Assembly: GCF_014645375.1 (NCBI RefSeq)
Contig: NZ_BMLT01000010.1
Coordinates: 62,001-126,000 of the forward strand
Source of the DNA: Marinobacterium nitratireducens
GTDB lineage: Bacteria; Pseudomonadota; Gammaproteobacteria; Pseudomonadales; Balneatricaceae
Direction: 5' to 3'
DNA length: 64,000 nucleotides
Part shown: positions 63,003 to 64,000 of the stretch, piece by piece
Position numbering within the stretch: position 1 is the first letter of the stretch
How the letters are laid out: every line of letters begins with the position of its first letter
Notes under the pieces: model-generated
What the model was told of the DNA's origin: nothing
Database searches by the model: none
Seen by the model: the letters and a program-made list of their open reading frames with translations, nothing else
Made by a program: the position numbers and the translations under genes

Positions 63003-64000
63003 TCAACCACCGCGCAGCATCAGATGGGTCGGATGCTCCATGTAGTGCTTGAACGCCTGCAGGAAGCGCGCGCCCACGGCGCCATCGACGACGCGGTGGT
63101 CGACAGAGAGGGTGCAGTTGACCAGCGTCGCCACCGCCAGCTCGTCGCCACGCACGACCGGCTTCTTCTCGCCCGCGCCAACGGCCAGAATGCAGGACTG
63201 CGGCGGGTTGATGATGGCGCTGAAGGAGTTGATGCCGTACATGCCGAGGTTGGAGATCGAGAAGCCGCCGCCCTTGTACTCGTCGGGTTTCAGACGCCCT
63301 TCCCGGGCACGGCCGGCCAGCTCCTTGACCTGGTTCGACAGCGTCGCCAGCCCCTTGGTATCGGCCTTGCGGACGATCGGGGTGATGAGGCCGTCGTCGG
63401 TCGAGACCGCCACCGAGATATCGACATCCCGGTAGCGCAGGACTTCGGTGTCGGTCCAGCTGGCGTTGACTTCCGGCACATCGCGCAGCGCCAGCGCCGC
63501 CGCCTTGATGACGAAGTCGTTGACCGTCAGCTTGTAGCGCCCATCGCCTTCCGGCGACTCGGCATTGAGGCTGGCGCGCAGCGCCAGCAGGGCATCGATT
63601 TCGCAGTCGACGCTGAGGTAGAAATGGGGGATCGTCTGCTTCGATTCCACCAGCCGCGAGGCGATGACCTTGCGCATGCTGCTGTGGGCGATGGCGTCGT
63701 GATCGCCATGGCTGACCGGGGCCTGCTTCTGCTGCAACGGCACCACCTGCGCCGATGCCGCCTGCGCGGGCGCTTCGGGCGCGGCGCCGCGGGTATCGAT
63801 GAAGTCGTTGACGTCCGCCTTGAGGATACGGCCATTGGGCCCGCGGCCTGTCAGCGCCGAGAGTGGAACATCGTTCTGACCGGCGATCCGCCGGGCCAGC
63901 GGACTGGCGAAGATGCGGGTTTCGCCCGCCGGCTCGCTGGCCGCCGCGGCAGCCGGCGCAGCGGCGGTCTCGGTCTTGGCTTCCGCTTCTGCCGGCGCGG
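63003..64000 (-). CDS. 2-oxoacid dehydrogenase E2 acyltransferase, partial
   Basis: The C-terminal ~332 residues; the N-terminal lipoyl domain lies past the right edge. Visible are an Ala/Pro/Glu-rich linker, the E3/E1-binding PSBD (IFASPLARRIAGQND...GRGPNGRILKADVNDF), another Ala/Gln linker and the catalytic domain (SMRKVIASRLVESKQTIPHF...GFSISNLGMYGINSFSAIIN). The active-site DHRVVDG is near the end. It resembles the pyruvate dehydrogenase E2 of alpha/beta-type E1 complexes. Acetoin dehydrogenase is an alternative. E1 genes should lie to the right. Confidence 0.93.
   Translation of the reverse strand, partial: APAEAEAKTETAAAPAAAAASEPAGETRIFASPLARRIAGQNDVPLSALTGRGPNGRILKADVNDFIDTRGAAPEAPAQAASAQVVPLQQKQAPVSHGDHDAIAHSSMRKVIASRLVESKQTIPHFYLSVDCEIDALLALRASLNAESPEGDGRYKLTVNDFVIKAAALALRDVPEVNASWTDTEVLRYRDVDISVAVSTDDGLITPIVRKADTKGLATLSNQVKELAGRAREGRLKPDEYKGGGFSISNLGMYGINSFSAIINPPQSCILAVGAGEKKPVVRGDELAVATLVNCTLSVDHRVVDGAVGARFLQAFKHYMEHPTHLMLRGG

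Overview
This 64-kb window is from a GC-rich gammaproteobacterial chromosome. The lptFG/pepA/holC/valS, prfB-lysS, ung, fldB-like, gloA and etfBA genes, together with tripartite TRAP carriers and aromatic ring cleavage, suggest a free-living, probably marine heterotroph of the Oceanospirillales/Marinobacterium type. Taxonomy is inferred from gene content only; no rRNA or tRNA gene was seen.

Layout. 0-10 kb: two TRAP dicarboxylate/organic-acid transporters, an amidase, a hydantoin-racemase-like protein and two GntR/FCD regulators form a small-molecule uptake and amide-degradation island. Three AATT-N3-AATT motifs lie in its promoter regions. 10-23 kb: housekeeping genes (ung, lysS, a prfB without the programmed frameshift, MFS carrier, flavodoxin, phasin, gloA, Sel1-repeat protein, RDD protein, lptG-lptF, pepA-holC). 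23-32 kb: an accessory block between holC and valS, carrying an HlyD/ABC/two-permease exporter with a partially duplicated permease start, a FadL-type porin, a split YeeE/YedE transporter and an indoleamine 2,3-dioxygenase-like protein. 32-46 kb: valS, trpB, rarD, a purine/pyrimidine permease, small membrane proteins, ligAB with an AraC regulator, methyltransferases and a lipoprotein.

46.5-53.8 kb is the most unusual part: an AT-richer sedentary chromosomal integron. Eight or nine cassette genes, all on the minus strand, are separated by attC sites whose outer ends pair with the first bases of their own cassettes. An attI-like junction lies near 53.36 kb, and beyond it is a divergent intI integrase remnant that has an in-frame TGA where a tryptophan codon is expected and is truncated after about 70 codons. 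The array is therefore probably frozen in cis. REP-like hairpins (GGGTCAGGTCTT arms) have accumulated inside it, in places where attC sites are missing.

54-64 kb: ETF-ubiquinone oxidoreductase and etfB-etfA (electron delivery from acyl-CoA and amine dehydrogenases to ubiquinone), a LacI regulator with a perfect LacI-type operator upstream of an FmdB-like gene, a TauE/SafE permease, an orphan transposase-like HTH protein, and lpd plus the E2 gene of a 2-oxoacid dehydrogenase complex running off the right edge. Several families of dispersed intergenic repeats (a 90-bp GTGGGAGC...GCTCCCAC element, a 'GGATGGGTGGA / GATGGGTTTCGCG' family and short BIME-like hairpins) fill most of the longer gene-free gaps.
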